Positions 24,569 to 32,864 of a stretch of DNA of 64,000 bases are shown in pieces. The position numbers were made by a program, and so were the translations under genes. Position 1 is the first letter of the stretch, and every line of letters begins with the position of its first letter. Under the pieces are notes generated by a model, which had not been told where the DNA came from, made no database searches, and saw only the letters and a program-made list of their open reading frames with translations. Source of the stretch: Ascidiaceihabitans sp039975415. Its GTDB lineage: Bacteria; Pseudomonadota; Alphaproteobacteria; Rhodobacterales; Rhodobacteraceae. The DNA lies in assembly GCF_039975415.1 (NCBI RefSeq), contig NZ_JBDWHD010000014.1, one strand, 5' to 3'.

Positions 24569-25897
24569 TCAGGTCAAAGCGGCTTCTGCAGCCGCGCCGA
24601 TACGCAACAAATGCTCTTCCAAATCCGGGGCGCATAAAAACATGATACCGCAGCTTGGCACTCCCGTAGGCAAGGTCAAACCACATAGACCCAGCATGTT
24701 ACCTACACGCGTGTTGCGCAAAGCTAAAAGATTTTCCGACACGTAATAGTCTTCTTCGCTGTTCAATCGATCCAGATTGGGCGGCATAATCGCAGACGAC
24801 GGGCCAAGCACAGCATCATAGCCTGCGGTGGCGGCATCGTATGCTGAACGCAACGCGTCCAATTTGGCCCATCCCGCCACGTAGTCCGCAGCACCATGTG
24901 CGGCACCAAGGCGAAAACGCGCCAAAATCTCATCGTACATTGCGTCCGGGTTGGCCTCGATGACGTCTTTCCAAAGGCCATATGCTTCTGAGGTGATCAA
25001 AAGTGCGGCCAGATCAACGGCCTCTTGCACTTCAGGGACATCAATATGTTCAACAACAGCACCTGCAGCCACAAGCCGGTCAACTGCGGCTTCGAATGCG
25101 GCCAAAGGCTGGGCACGCGTACCATCCAGCATCGAGGTGCGCAAAATCGCAAACCGCCGCCCCTCCAAAGTTGCGCCACGCAAATCCGCAACCGCCGTGC
25201 CTTCCATCAAGCCCAAAAGCTGCGCCGCATCTTCGACCGAGCGGGTCAGCGGGCCTATGGTGTCGAATTTCAGCGCCAATGGCACGACACCCTCAAGCGT
25301 CAAACGCCCCGCTGTGGTTTTCAATCCGACAAGATCATTCCAGGCCGCAGGAATACGCACAGAGCCACCCGTGTCAGACCCGATCGCCGCTGGCGCCAAA
25401 TCAAAGGCCACAGAGGCCGCGGCCCCCGACGACGACCCCCCCGGCACGGCATCTGCGTCATTCACGCAAGGCGGTGTGGCCGTGGAAGGGTTATAGCCCA
25501 AACCGGAAAACGCCAGTTCACTCATGTGGGTTTTTCCCAAACAAACCAATCCCATAGCGGTCGCATTTGCCAATACAACCGCATCTTGGTCCGGCACGCG
25601 GCCTGATAGCAATTTGGACCCAGCCTCGGTCCCTGTTCCTGCTGTATCAAACAGATCTTTCCAGCTGATCGGCACACCATCCAACAAAGACAATCGCTGC
25701 CCTGCTTTCGCACGCGTCGCGGCGGCACGGGCTTCTGCCAAAGCACGGTCGTGGGTGACGCGTGCATAAATTCGATCGCGCAAAGGATGTGCTTCAATGG
25801 CTTCCAGATAGGTTTGAACCAACGCAACCGGATCGATCGTACCAGCACCAATGCCACGTCCCAAATCACTGGCGGTCATCTTCAACCATGTCTGCAT
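24569..25897 (-). CDS. Amidase-signature family hydrolase
   Basis: A 442-residue amidase with the Ser-cisSer-Lys triad: K80 in VPISWKDLFDT, the GGSSSG stretch (153-158, S155 as cis-Ser) and the nucleophile S179 in SDTGGSVRIP. GatA shares the fold, but no gatB or gatC is nearby, so this is more likely a stand-alone amidase for a small amide; the substrate is unknown. ATG 25897 has GGAGAG upstream; the frame to 26113 would overlap the divergent monooxygenase. Confidence 0.9.
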   Translation of the reverse strand: MQTWLKMTASDLGRGIGAGTIDPVALVQTYLEAIEAHPLRDRIYARVTHDRALAEARAAATRAKAGQRLSLLDGVPISWKDLFDTAGTGTEAGSKLLSGRVPDQDAVVLANATAMGLVCLGKTHMSELAFSGLGYNPSTATPPCVNDADAVPGGSSSGAAASVAFDLAPAAIGSDTGGSVRIPAAWNDLVGLKTTAGRLTLEGVVPLALKFDTIGPLTRSVEDAAQLLGLMEGTAVADLRGATLEGRRFAILRTSMLDGTRAQPLAAFEAAVDRLVAAGAVVEHIDVPEVQEAVDLAALLITSEAYGLWKDVIEANPDAMYDEILARFRLGAAHGAADYVAGWAKLDALRSAYDAATAGYDAVLGPSSAIMPPNLDRLNSEEDYYVSENLLALRNTRVGNMLGLCGLTLPTGVPSCGIMFLCAPDLEEHLLRIGAAAEAALT

Positions 25898-25988
25898 TGC
25901 GCCATCTCTCCATATTGTCGATTTCCAACAAACGGTAGCGACGCTTGCGCACATGGACAATCCCCGACACGCAGCCCATATCAACAGC

Positions 25989-27203
25989 ATGACACAAGAA
26001 ACAGAAATCGCCATTGTAGGCGGCGGGTTGAACGGGCCAATACTGGCTTTGGCCTTGGCGCAATCAGGGATCACATCCACCGTGATCGATGCCCAGAAAA
26101 CGGAAACCTTCAAGGATGAGGGTTTTAACGGTAAATCTTATGCCGTGGCCCTGACTTCTCAACGGCTTTTGGCGCGTTTGGGGCTTTGGGATGCCCTTGC
26201 AGACAACGCCCAACCCATGTTGGAAATCACAGTCACCGACGGCCGTGCCGGCGAAGGGCCCTCACCATTTTTCATGCACTTTGATCATGCAGAGATCGAA
26301 GAAGGGCCCATGGGCTATATGGTGCAAGACCGTCATTTGCGACCCGTTCTGTTAGATGCCATCGCGTCAAATCCCCTTGTGACGCACCTGCCGGACACAA
26401 CCGTCATCGCACAATCTGCCCAACCGGGCGGCGTGTCTGTGTCGCTCAGCACAGAAAAGACACTCACCGCCAAAGCCCTTATCGGATGTGACGGGCGCAG
26501 CAGCGGCACGTGCGAACGCGCAGGCATCAAGCGCATTGGGTGGGGATACGCGCAAACGGCATTGGTCTGCGCCATCCAACACGAAAAACCGCACCACGGT
26601 GTTGCGCATCAATTTTTCATGCCTGCTGGGCCGTTGGCCATTTTACCTTTGCCGGGCAATCGCAGTTCGATTGTATGGTCCGAGACAGATGAGAACGCGC
26701 AAGCTTTCAATGCCCTGCCCGGAGCGGCATATCTTGACATGTTGCGCCCACGCTTTGGCGATTTTCTGGGCGAGATCGCGTTGGAAGGCGAACGGTTCAC
26801 ATATCCCCTGAACCTGACTTTGGCGCAAAACCTTGTTGCTGACCGCGTGGCGCTGGTGGGCGACGCGGCCCACGGCGTCCATCCAATTGCGGGTCAGGGA
26901 CTGAACGCCGGTATGCGCGACATCGCAGCCTTGGCCCAAATTCTAACCGAAGCCAAGCAGCGCGGCGAAGACATCGGGTCTATTCAGGTTCTCAAGCGGT
27001 ATGAAGAATGGCGCCGTTTCGACAACGCGGCCCTTGCCATGGCGACGGATGCGTTTAACAAATTGTTTTCCAACGACAACCCATTGCTGCGTTTAGGCCG
27101 TGATCTGGGTATGGGTTTGATAAACGCCATGCCTGGCCTGCGCCGCGGGTTCATTCGCGAAGCCGCCGGTCTTACAGGCGATTTGCCAAAATTGATGCGG
27201 TAA
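25989..27203 (+). CDS. UbiH/UbiF/COQ6-family FAD monooxygenase
   Basis: A 404-residue flavin hydroxylase of ubiquinone biosynthesis. It has the N-terminal dinucleotide motif IAIVGGGLNGP, a central DGRSSG and the VGDAAHGVHPIAGQGLNAGMRD motif diagnostic of UbiH/COQ6 enzymes. Which ring position it hydroxylates cannot be read from sequence. The ATG at 25989 begins directly before the FAD fold; an in-frame ATG at 25953 would add a non-conserved leader. It is divergent from the amidase. Confidence 0.9.
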   Translation: MTQETEIAIVGGGLNGPILALALAQSGITSTVIDAQKTETFKDEGFNGKSYAVALTSQRLLARLGLWDALADNAQPMLEITVTDGRAGEGPSPFFMHFDHAEIEEGPMGYMVQDRHLRPVLLDAIASNPLVTHLPDTTVIAQSAQPGGVSVSLSTEKTLTAKALIGCDGRSSGTCERAGIKRIGWGYAQTALVCAIQHEKPHHGVAHQFFMPAGPLAILPLPGNRSSIVWSETDENAQAFNALPGAAYLDMLRPRFGDFLGEIALEGERFTYPLNLTLAQNLVADRVALVGDAAHGVHPIAGQGLNAGMRDIAALAQILTEAKQRGEDIGSIQVLKRYEEWRRFDNAALAMATDAFNKLFSNDNPLLRLGRDLGMGLINAMPGLRRGFIREAAGLTGDLPKLMR

Positions 27204-27310
27204 ACGCAGCGCCCACAGGCGAAGAACTTGGGCCAAAGGCAAGATGCGCGGATTTTGCTTTCCGCAACGTTCGACTTGCCTATTGCCCCGTCGGCAACCA
27301 AATCTGCGGC

Positions 27311-27967
27311 ATGGCCCAAAGTTCCGCAGATCACTACCCGACCTACAGCCCCTTTGAGCGGCGCGCTGACGCCCTTGTGCATGGTGTGGCCATTGCAGCA
27401 TCTGCCCTTGGGGCCGTGTATCTGGTCTTGGCATCCACTTTGCCGGGCTTTCACCTGCCAGCCACATTGCTTTACGGCGCGATTATAGTGTTCAGCTTTG
27501 CAGCTTCAGCGGCATATCACTTTGCGCCGAACGAAACCGTACGACCTGCCCGCCGTCGTCTGGATCATGCCGCCATCTTCCTGAAAATCGCCGCCACCTA
27601 CACCCCGCTTGTCGCTTTGATCAACACACCCTTCAGTTATGTCGTGTTGGTCGTGGTATGGGGCATCGGTTTGTACGGGGCAGCCCGAAAGATGTTCTTC
27701 TGGCAAAGCCCCGGACCGGGGTCTTTGTTGCTGTATCTTGGCATGGGGTGGCTTAGCGTCAGTTTGGCGAAACCCGTCATCACCCATTTGCCCACACCCA
27801 CCATCTGGCTTGTGACCATCGGCGGCCTGACCTATTCGGTGGGCACGATTTTCTACAGATGGGAAGGCTTGCGGTTTTCCAATGCCATCTGGCACGGGTT
27901 TGTTCTGGTCGCATCTGCGTGCTTTCTCGCAGGCATCGCTTATGCCCAAGCCGTGATGCTGCCCTGA
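27311..27967 (+). CDS. Hemolysin III / TrhA family membrane protein
   Basis: A 218-residue protein with seven predicted hydrophobic helices and the family's N-terminal SPFERRADALVHGVA and SAAYHFAP segments, including the conserved His/Asp of RRLDHAAIF. The family is related to PAQR receptors and is linked to membrane energetics and fatty-acid homeostasis rather than proven haemolysis. The preceding 107 nt contain no gene. It converges on the Trm112-like gene. Confidence 0.9.
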   Translation: MAQSSADHYPTYSPFERRADALVHGVAIAASALGAVYLVLASTLPGFHLPATLLYGAIIVFSFAASAAYHFAPNETVRPARRRLDHAAIFLKIAATYTPLVALINTPFSYVVLVVVWGIGLYGAARKMFFWQSPGPGSLLLYLGMGWLSVSLAKPVITHLPTPTIWLVTIGGLTYSVGTIFYRWEGLRFSNAIWHGFVLVASACFLAGIAYAQAVMLP

Positions 27968-27978
27968 CGCCCGAAATC

Positions 27979-28170
27979 TTAGCTGTCTAGCACCCGCGCT
28001 TCATCCACAAGCATCACAGGAATCCCGTTTCGGATCGGATACGCAAGCCCCGCCCCTTCCGAAATCAGCTCTTGTGCAGCCGCATCATATCGCAAGGTTT
28101 CATGGCTGCGCGGACAAATCAAAGCTTCCAGCATCCGGCGGTCTGTGTCTGTTGTTGTGTCGTTACTCAT
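27979..28170 (-). CDS. Trm112-family zinc-ribbon-like small protein
   Basis: A 63-residue protein with the bacterial Trm112/YcaR pattern: LICPRSHETLRYD near the start and LAYPIRNGIPVMLVDEAR at the end. Only one Cys is present, so it is unlikely to bind zinc in the eukaryotic manner. The family acts as a partner of methyltransferases in eukaryotes; the bacterial role is unclear. The ATG overlaps the LON-domain gene stop (ATGA), so the pair is coupled. Confidence 0.9.
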   Translation of the reverse strand: MSNDTTTDTDRRMLEALICPRSHETLRYDAAAQELISEGAGLAYPIRNGIPVMLVDEARVLDS

Positions 28171-28811
28171 TGCAGCATGTCTCCGTCCAGGCCGCCCGCC
28201 AGATTGAATTCAATCAACGTCAAAAGCGTTTCGCGGCGTGTGCTTAGGCTTGGGGCTTCAAGCAGTGCTTGTTTGTCTTCGGGTTCAAAGTCCAGCATCA
28301 TCGACAGCGAATTGATCAACAATTCGTCGTCTGCGTCTTGCAGGGTTTCCCAGTCGGCCGACAGCCCTTGCGCGGTGAAGTATTTTGACAGCTTGTTCAG
28401 GAAGGGGTCGCGGTCAAACACGACGTCTTCCTCTGTGTCGCCTAGATCACGATCAAAGCCGTCCCAATTCACCTCGCACCGGCGGTACGGTGTGAAGCCA
28501 TCTATTTCTTTGACCACTCGGAAGCGCGATACGCCTCCCAAAGTGATCATATAACGGTTGTCTTCGGTCTCTGAAAACTGCGTGATCCGCCCAGCGCACC
28601 CGATTGTGTGCAGCCCCGGCCCTTCGCGCCCCGGCACCTCGTTGGGTTGCACCATGCCGATCAGGCGTGCCTCGGTTTTCAACGCATCGTCGAACATTTG
28701 CAGATAGCGCGGTTCAAACAGATGCAACGGCAGCCGGGCACGCGGCAAAAGCAGCGCACCGGGCAAAGGGAAAACCGGGATCACATCCGGCAGATCAGTT
28801 ATCTTTTTCAT
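28167..28811 (-). CDS. LON substrate-binding-domain protein (no protease domain)
   Basis: A 214-residue protein made only of the Lon N-terminal domain: VIPVFPLPGALLLPRARLPLHLFEPRYLQM at the start and a helical C-terminal region. ATPase and Ser-Lys protease domains are absent, as usual for this stand-alone family. Function is unknown; it may bind unfolded protein or act as a regulatory domain. It lies between the CnoX-like gene (27 nt upstream) and trm112, probably one transcript. Confidence 0.92.
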   Translation of the reverse strand: MKKITDLPDVIPVFPLPGALLLPRARLPLHLFEPRYLQMFDDALKTEARLIGMVQPNEVPGREGPGLHTIGCAGRITQFSETEDNRYMITLGGVSRFRVVKEIDGFTPYRRCEVNWDGFDRDLGDTEEDVVFDRDPFLNKLSKYFTAQGLSADWETLQDADDELLINSLSMMLDFEPEDKQALLEAPSLSTRRETLLTLIEFNLAGGLDGDMLQ

Positions 28812-28838
28812 GAGATGCTACCTAGCCCGCAAAGGCGT

Positions 28839-29753
28839 TCAGGCAAATATCATTGAACTAAGCTTGCGCCGCCCGTTCAGCGCCACCGGATCGTCCGGCT
28901 TCAAGGCTTCGAAAATCGTAAACAATTGCGCTTTGGCCGCGCCATCATTCCATTCGCGGTCTTTTCGGAAAATCGTCAACAGGTGTTCCACAGCCCCTTC
29001 GCCATCACCAGCCGCATACATGGCCTGTGCCAAATCCAGACGCGCTTGGTGGTCGTTTTCATCGGCCGCCACAGCCGCTTCCAATTCCGCCAAGGGCCCT
29101 GTGTTGGTCGCTTGTTTGGCCAGTTCCAATTGCGCCGCAGCCGCGTCCAATTCTGGCGATGACGAAATTTCGGCAGGCGCGCCGTTCAGGATGCCTTCTG
29201 CCTGTTCCAGATCGTCCAACGCGATATGCGCACGAACCAAACCACCGTAAGCCCCTGCATGGTTCGGGTCTTCCTCAAGTATCGCGGCAAAGGTTTGTGC
29301 CGCATCGTCTGCTGCGCCCTCGGCCAGCATTTCCTCAGCCGCTTCAACCGCAGAATTCAGATCTTCTGCCGGAGACGTGCCACCCCCCGCTTTGATCACA
29401 CGCGCCACAAAATCTTCAATTTCGGATTGCGGTACAGCCCCTTGGAACCCGTCCACAGGTTGTCCTTTGTAAAAGGCATACACCGTCGGGATAGATTGGA
29501 TTTGCAGCTGACCTGCAATCATTTGCGCTTCGTCCACATTGACCTTGGCCATTTTGACAGCACCTTTGGCAGCCGTCACTGCCGCTTCCAGCTGCGGCCC
29601 CAATGTTTTGCATGGCCCGCACCAGGGCGCCCAAAAATCAACGATGACGGGCGTGTCTTGCGAAGCCTCCACCACGTCTTGCATAAATGTTGCTTCTGAT
29701 ACGTCTTTGATCAGATCTGCATCCGCTGCCGGTTGGCCGATAATGTCCATCAT
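28839..29753 (-). CDS. CnoX/YbbN-like thioredoxin-TPR co-chaperone
   Basis: A 304-residue protein. Residues ~15-125 are a thioredoxin domain with an intact WCGPC motif (44-48, C45 and C48) and the cis-Pro in IPTVYAF. The rest is TPR-like helices (residues ~140-300), as in CnoX, which protects substrates from oxidation and hands them to GroEL/DnaK. E. coli CnoX lacks one catalytic Cys, while this copy keeps both, so it may be redox-active. The start is the first of two adjacent ATGs, with GGAGA upstream. Confidence 0.9.
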   Translation of the reverse strand: MMDIIGQPAADADLIKDVSEATFMQDVVEASQDTPVIVDFWAPWCGPCKTLGPQLEAAVTAAKGAVKMAKVNVDEAQMIAGQLQIQSIPTVYAFYKGQPVDGFQGAVPQSEIEDFVARVIKAGGGTSPAEDLNSAVEAAEEMLAEGAADDAAQTFAAILEEDPNHAGAYGGLVRAHIALDDLEQAEGILNGAPAEISSSPELDAAAAQLELAKQATNTGPLAELEAAVAADENDHQARLDLAQAMYAAGDGEGAVEHLLTIFRKDREWNDGAAKAQLFTIFEALKPDDPVALNGRRKLSSMIFA

Positions 29754-29837
29754 GTCGTGTTCTCCATCGAGGTTGGCCCCTATATGAAACCTAAGCGCCC
29801 AAAAACCAAGGGGCAGGCCAAAGCAGATAGGTGAGAA

Positions 29838-30154
29838 ATGGCAAAATCCTTCGATATCTTCGCTGCATCCGAAAAGATCATGCGCATGGACGACGCGACA
29901 TGGGTGCGCCACGCCAACCCGTGGTCGGTCTATTCACGCATGACAAATGCCGTTGTTGACCCTTGCGATCCTGTCGCGGGTCTGGATCGGTTGGTGGGCT
30001 TTGGCCGCGTTCGCACTGATTGCCCTATGGGTTTGGTGGAATCCACGCGCTTTTGCCGCGCCATCACACACCAATCACTGGGCAGCACATGGCATGGCTA
30101 TATCAGGGTATGAAAGACACCAACCCAGCCTATAGTGACTGGCAACGGGTCTAA
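29838..30154 (+). pseudogene. Broken DUF6653-like small membrane protein gene
   Basis: Three reading frames together resemble one protein. Frame 1 from ATG 29838 gives FAASEKIMRMDDATWVRHAN and PWSVYSR. Frame 2 from about 29947 gives MPLLTLAILSRVWIGWWAL and NPRAFAAPSHTNHWAAHG. Frame 3 gives MAWLYQGMKDTNPAYSDWQ and stops at 30152. Together they read as the start, middle and end of a Rhodobacteraceae family I recall as DUF6653, with one extra base near 29945 and roughly 50 residues missing at about 30090. The family name comes from memory and needs a search. A sequencing error could explain the first shift but not the deletion. Confidence 0.6.
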
Positions 30155-30202
30155 CCCAATATTCAAACGGGGCAGTCTTTGCCCACCCCACCGGAGACTG
30201 TC

Positions 30203-30718
30203 ATGGCCGCACCAAATCAAAAAATGACGTCCCAAGAGGCACTGACCTATTTCGACAGCCTTGAACCCGTGGACGTGCCGATGATGATCGGAACGTGGCA
30301 CGGGCAAGGTGTCGACACGGACCACCCTATGGACGGCCTGCTAGAAGCATCCCGTTGGATCGGAAAACGATTTGATGGACCGGACGCGGTTTATCCGCTT
30401 GTGCACAAAGGGCTATTCGGGCGTGATTTCTTTGTGAACCCCGCCCTTTTGCCCTTGGGGCTGGTGACGCATCTGCCTTTGCGCGACCCGTTCATCAAGG
30501 TGCTGTTTCCGCTTCTCAGCCCGTTTTTAAGCACCGGCAAACCAAAGGCGCGCCTACGCATGACAGAGTTCCGCGGAAAAGTAAGCGCCACAATGCAATA
30601 TGACGCACGTCCCATAAACGATGTCTTTCGCAAGATTGACGCGCGAAATGTGCTGGGGTTGATGGATCACAAAGGCGCAAAGACCCCGTTCTTTTTCAAG
30701 CTCACCAAAGTGGCGTGA
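30203..30718 (+). CDS. GXWXG / DUF4334 domain protein
   Basis: A 171-residue protein of unknown function. It has the GxWxG-type segment MIGTWHGQGVDTDHPMDGLLEASRW followed by the DUF4334 region ending TEFRGKVSATMQYDARPINDVFRKID. No catalytic motif is recognisable, and there is no signal or membrane segment. ATG 30203 has GGAG 7 nt upstream, better than the earlier in-frame codon at 30179. It converges on xthA, 11 nt away. Confidence 0.85.
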   Translation: MAAPNQKMTSQEALTYFDSLEPVDVPMMIGTWHGQGVDTDHPMDGLLEASRWIGKRFDGPDAVYPLVHKGLFGRDFFVNPALLPLGLVTHLPLRDPFIKVLFPLLSPFLSTGKPKARLRMTEFRGKVSATMQYDARPINDVFRKIDARNVLGLMDHKGAKTPFFFKLTKVA

Positions 30719-30729
30719 ACGCCGTTTCG

Positions 30730-31518
30730 CTACAAATCGAATGTCGCAAACACCGGTGCATGGTCCGATGGCTTTTCCCACCCGCGTGCGTGACGCAAAA
30801 CGCGGCTGCTGTGCGCCGCCGCCTTGATGTCACCCGTCGCCCAAACATGGTCTAAACGGCGCCCCTTGTCGGCGGCATCCCAATCCTTGGCGCGGTAAGA
30901 CCACCACGAATAGAGCAGCCCTTCGGGAATATCGGCGCGTGTCACATCATGCCAATCGCCGGCCTCCATCACCTCGTTGAAATGATCGACCTCAATCGGT
31001 GTGTGGCTGACGATCTTCAACAGCTTCTTGTGGTCCCACACGTCGTCTTCGCGGGGGGCAATGTTCAAATCGCCCACCAAAATGGATTTTTCAGGGGCTG
31101 AGGCACGAAAAGCATCACGCATATCGGTCAGGTAATCCAGTTTTTGGCCGAATTTCTCGTTCACGTCACGATCCGGCACATCCCCCCCTGCGGGCACGTA
31201 GTGATTGTGAATCGTGACACCGTTTTCTAGCCGACCTGCGATATGGCGGGCGTGGCCCAATTGCGCAAAGTCTTCGGCCCCAGCTTCGGTCATGGGGATT
31301 TTCGACAGGATCGCCACGCCGTTGTACCCCTTTTGCCCTCGCGCAACCATGTGGGTGTATCCAAGCGCTTGAAACCCCTCCAACGGGATTTTGTCGACGG
31401 GGCTTTTGCATTCTTGCAGACACAGAACATCAGGGGCCTCTTCACCCAACAGCTTCAAAACGATCGGCTCACGCAAACGAACCGAGTTGATGTTCCAAGT
31501 GGCAAGCGAAAAGGACAT
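30730..31518 (-). CDS. xthA: Exodeoxyribonuclease III / AP endonuclease
   Basis: A 262-residue metal-dependent nuclease that cuts at abasic sites and has 3'-5' exonuclease activity in base-excision repair. The EEP-family motifs are complete: TWNINSVR, LQECK (metal Glu), VGDLNIAPREDDVW, RRLDHVW and the C-terminal SDHAPV catalytic His. The length matches XthA. It appears monocistronic. Confidence 0.94.
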   Translation of the reverse strand: MSFSLATWNINSVRLREPIVLKLLGEEAPDVLCLQECKSPVDKIPLEGFQALGYTHMVARGQKGYNGVAILSKIPMTEAGAEDFAQLGHARHIAGRLENGVTIHNHYVPAGGDVPDRDVNEKFGQKLDYLTDMRDAFRASAPEKSILVGDLNIAPREDDVWDHKKLLKIVSHTPIEVDHFNEVMEAGDWHDVTRADIPEGLLYSWWSYRAKDWDAADKGRRLDHVWATGDIKAAAHSSRVLRHARGWEKPSDHAPVFATFDL

Positions 31519-31560
31519 AGCAGATCTCCGAAGGTTGGTTGAACCTTAACCTATGGCCAC

Positions 31561-31597
31561 AAATGAAAAGACACCATCGCAATTACGACGGTGTCTT
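31561..31597 (-). terminator. Intrinsic terminator of the oxidoreductase at 31630
   Basis: AAGACACC (31568-31575) pairs with GGTGTCTT (31590-31597), with an inner TCG/CGA stem after one mismatch and a 6-nt loop. On the minus strand it is followed by TTCATTT, so it terminates the oxidoreductase transcript about 33 nt after its stop. Confidence 0.7.
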
Positions 31598-31629
31598 GGT
31601 TTCTTCCGATCAAACGTATTCTGAAAGGG

Positions 31630-32604
31630 TCAGATGCCGTTGGGGGCCATTAGAACTTTGCCTTTGCGGCTGCCCGCCCAGGAATACCGCGCCGCTTCCG
31701 TGACTTCATCCAAGGTAAAGACCTTGTCGATGGGGGCGTGCAATTCGCCCTTGGCAACCGCCGCCGTCAAAGCACCGTACACAGCCATACGTTCGTCGCG
31801 TGACGCTTTTTCAAACCACAGCACCAACCAAAAGCCACGCACTACAATGTCGTTAAAGATCAGTGCGGCAGCCCCCAAAGCAGATGGCTCGTTTGACATT
31901 CCACCGTAGTTCACCAGCGTACCGCCCCGTTCAAGCGTATCTGCCAAACGCCCTGCAGTGGCCCCTGCAACCGCATCAATCGCCAGCTTCATTTTGGCAC
32001 CGGTGGCCTTTTTGACTTCGGCGGCCAGATCAGGCCCATCCACCAAAACAACATCGCCACCCAAGGCTTTCACGTCTTCAACCGCACTGTCACGACGCAC
32101 AACATTTACGACATTCACGCCGCGCGCCTTCGCAAGTTGCACAATGTAGCCACCCACAGCAGAGTTTGCTGCGGACTGAATGATCCAATCGCCCGGCTTC
32201 AGATCGACGTATTCCGTCAACAGCAATTGGGCGGTGGCCGGATTGACCATCATCATGCACAACTGATCGACGTCACCTTCGGGCATCGGCACCAATTGGT
32301 GGATACCGGCGACAATTTCTGTAACCCATGTCCCCGCCCCTGCCGGTACCAGAACAAGCTGACCGACTTCGACGCCCGCGCCGTTTACTTCTGTGACGCG
32401 ACCTATGCCTTCGTTCCCAGCGACAGCAGGCAGCGGAGGACGCACGCCATAATTTCCAGCAATTTGTATCAAATCACTTGGATTTATAGGGGCGCGCAAA
32501 ACCTCAACACGGGCTTGACCAGCTTCCAACGGCTGACTTTCAGCCTCGACGACCTGCAAGACTGCGACCGGGTCTCCGAACTCTTCGTACACGACTTTTT
32601 TCAT
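31630..32604 (-). CDS. MDR-family zinc-independent oxidoreductase (enoyl reductase / quinone reductase-like)
   Basis: A 324-residue medium-chain reductase. It has the GroES-like N-terminal domain (INPSDLIQIAGNYG and LPAVAGNEGIGRV) and a nucleotide-binding domain around residues 135-185 (QSAANSAVGGYIVQLAKARG). The catalytic zinc ligands of alcohol dehydrogenases are absent. NxSDxIQIxGxYG resembles mitochondrial enoyl-thioester reductase (MECR/ETR), so 2-enoyl reduction is a reasonable guess. ATG 32604 is used rather than 32616. Two direct repeats at 32647-32684 lie in its promoter region. Confidence 0.87.
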   Translation of the reverse strand: MKKVVYEEFGDPVAVLQVVEAESQPLEAGQARVEVLRAPINPSDLIQIAGNYGVRPPLPAVAGNEGIGRVTEVNGAGVEVGQLVLVPAGAGTWVTEIVAGIHQLVPMPEGDVDQLCMMMVNPATAQLLLTEYVDLKPGDWIIQSAANSAVGGYIVQLAKARGVNVVNVVRRDSAVEDVKALGGDVVLVDGPDLAAEVKKATGAKMKLAIDAVAGATAGRLADTLERGGTLVNYGGMSNEPSALGAAALIFNDIVVRGFWLVLWFEKASRDERMAVYGALTAAVAKGELHAPIDKVFTLDEVTEAARYSWAGSRKGKVLMAPNGI

Positions 32605-32646
32605 GTTTTTCTCCAATTTGTTGGCTTCAGGATGGCTTTAGACCGA

Positions 32647-32684
32647 TTGAATTGCACCTAGAACCCGACGTCAGTTGAATTGCA
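32647..32684 (-). promoter_or_regulatory. Direct repeat TTGAATTGCA x2 upstream of the oxidoreductase
   Basis: Identical 10-mers at 32647-32656 and 32675-32684 are 28 bp apart start to start, about 43-80 bp upstream of the oxidoreductase start. The spacing and position fit binding sites for a dimeric regulator, but no regulator gene is adjacent. The rest of the 260-nt gap to the chemoreceptor gene shows only a GCGATT-TG-AATCGC inverted repeat (32815-32828) flanked by two AGTGCGC copies. Confidence 0.4.
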
Positions 32685-32864
32685 ACGTCCCGTCGCGCGT
32701 CATTGAAAGCCACATCGCGTAAAATATTTCTCTGGGTGACAGAGGTGCGCAAAGTGAATGTGATTTAGGCATTTCTAAAGAGTTTCGTGGTGAAGGTCAG
32801 TCAAAGTGCGCTGCGCGATTTGAATCGCTGTTCAGTGCGCAAGACCTGACGAAAGGCTTTCTGA

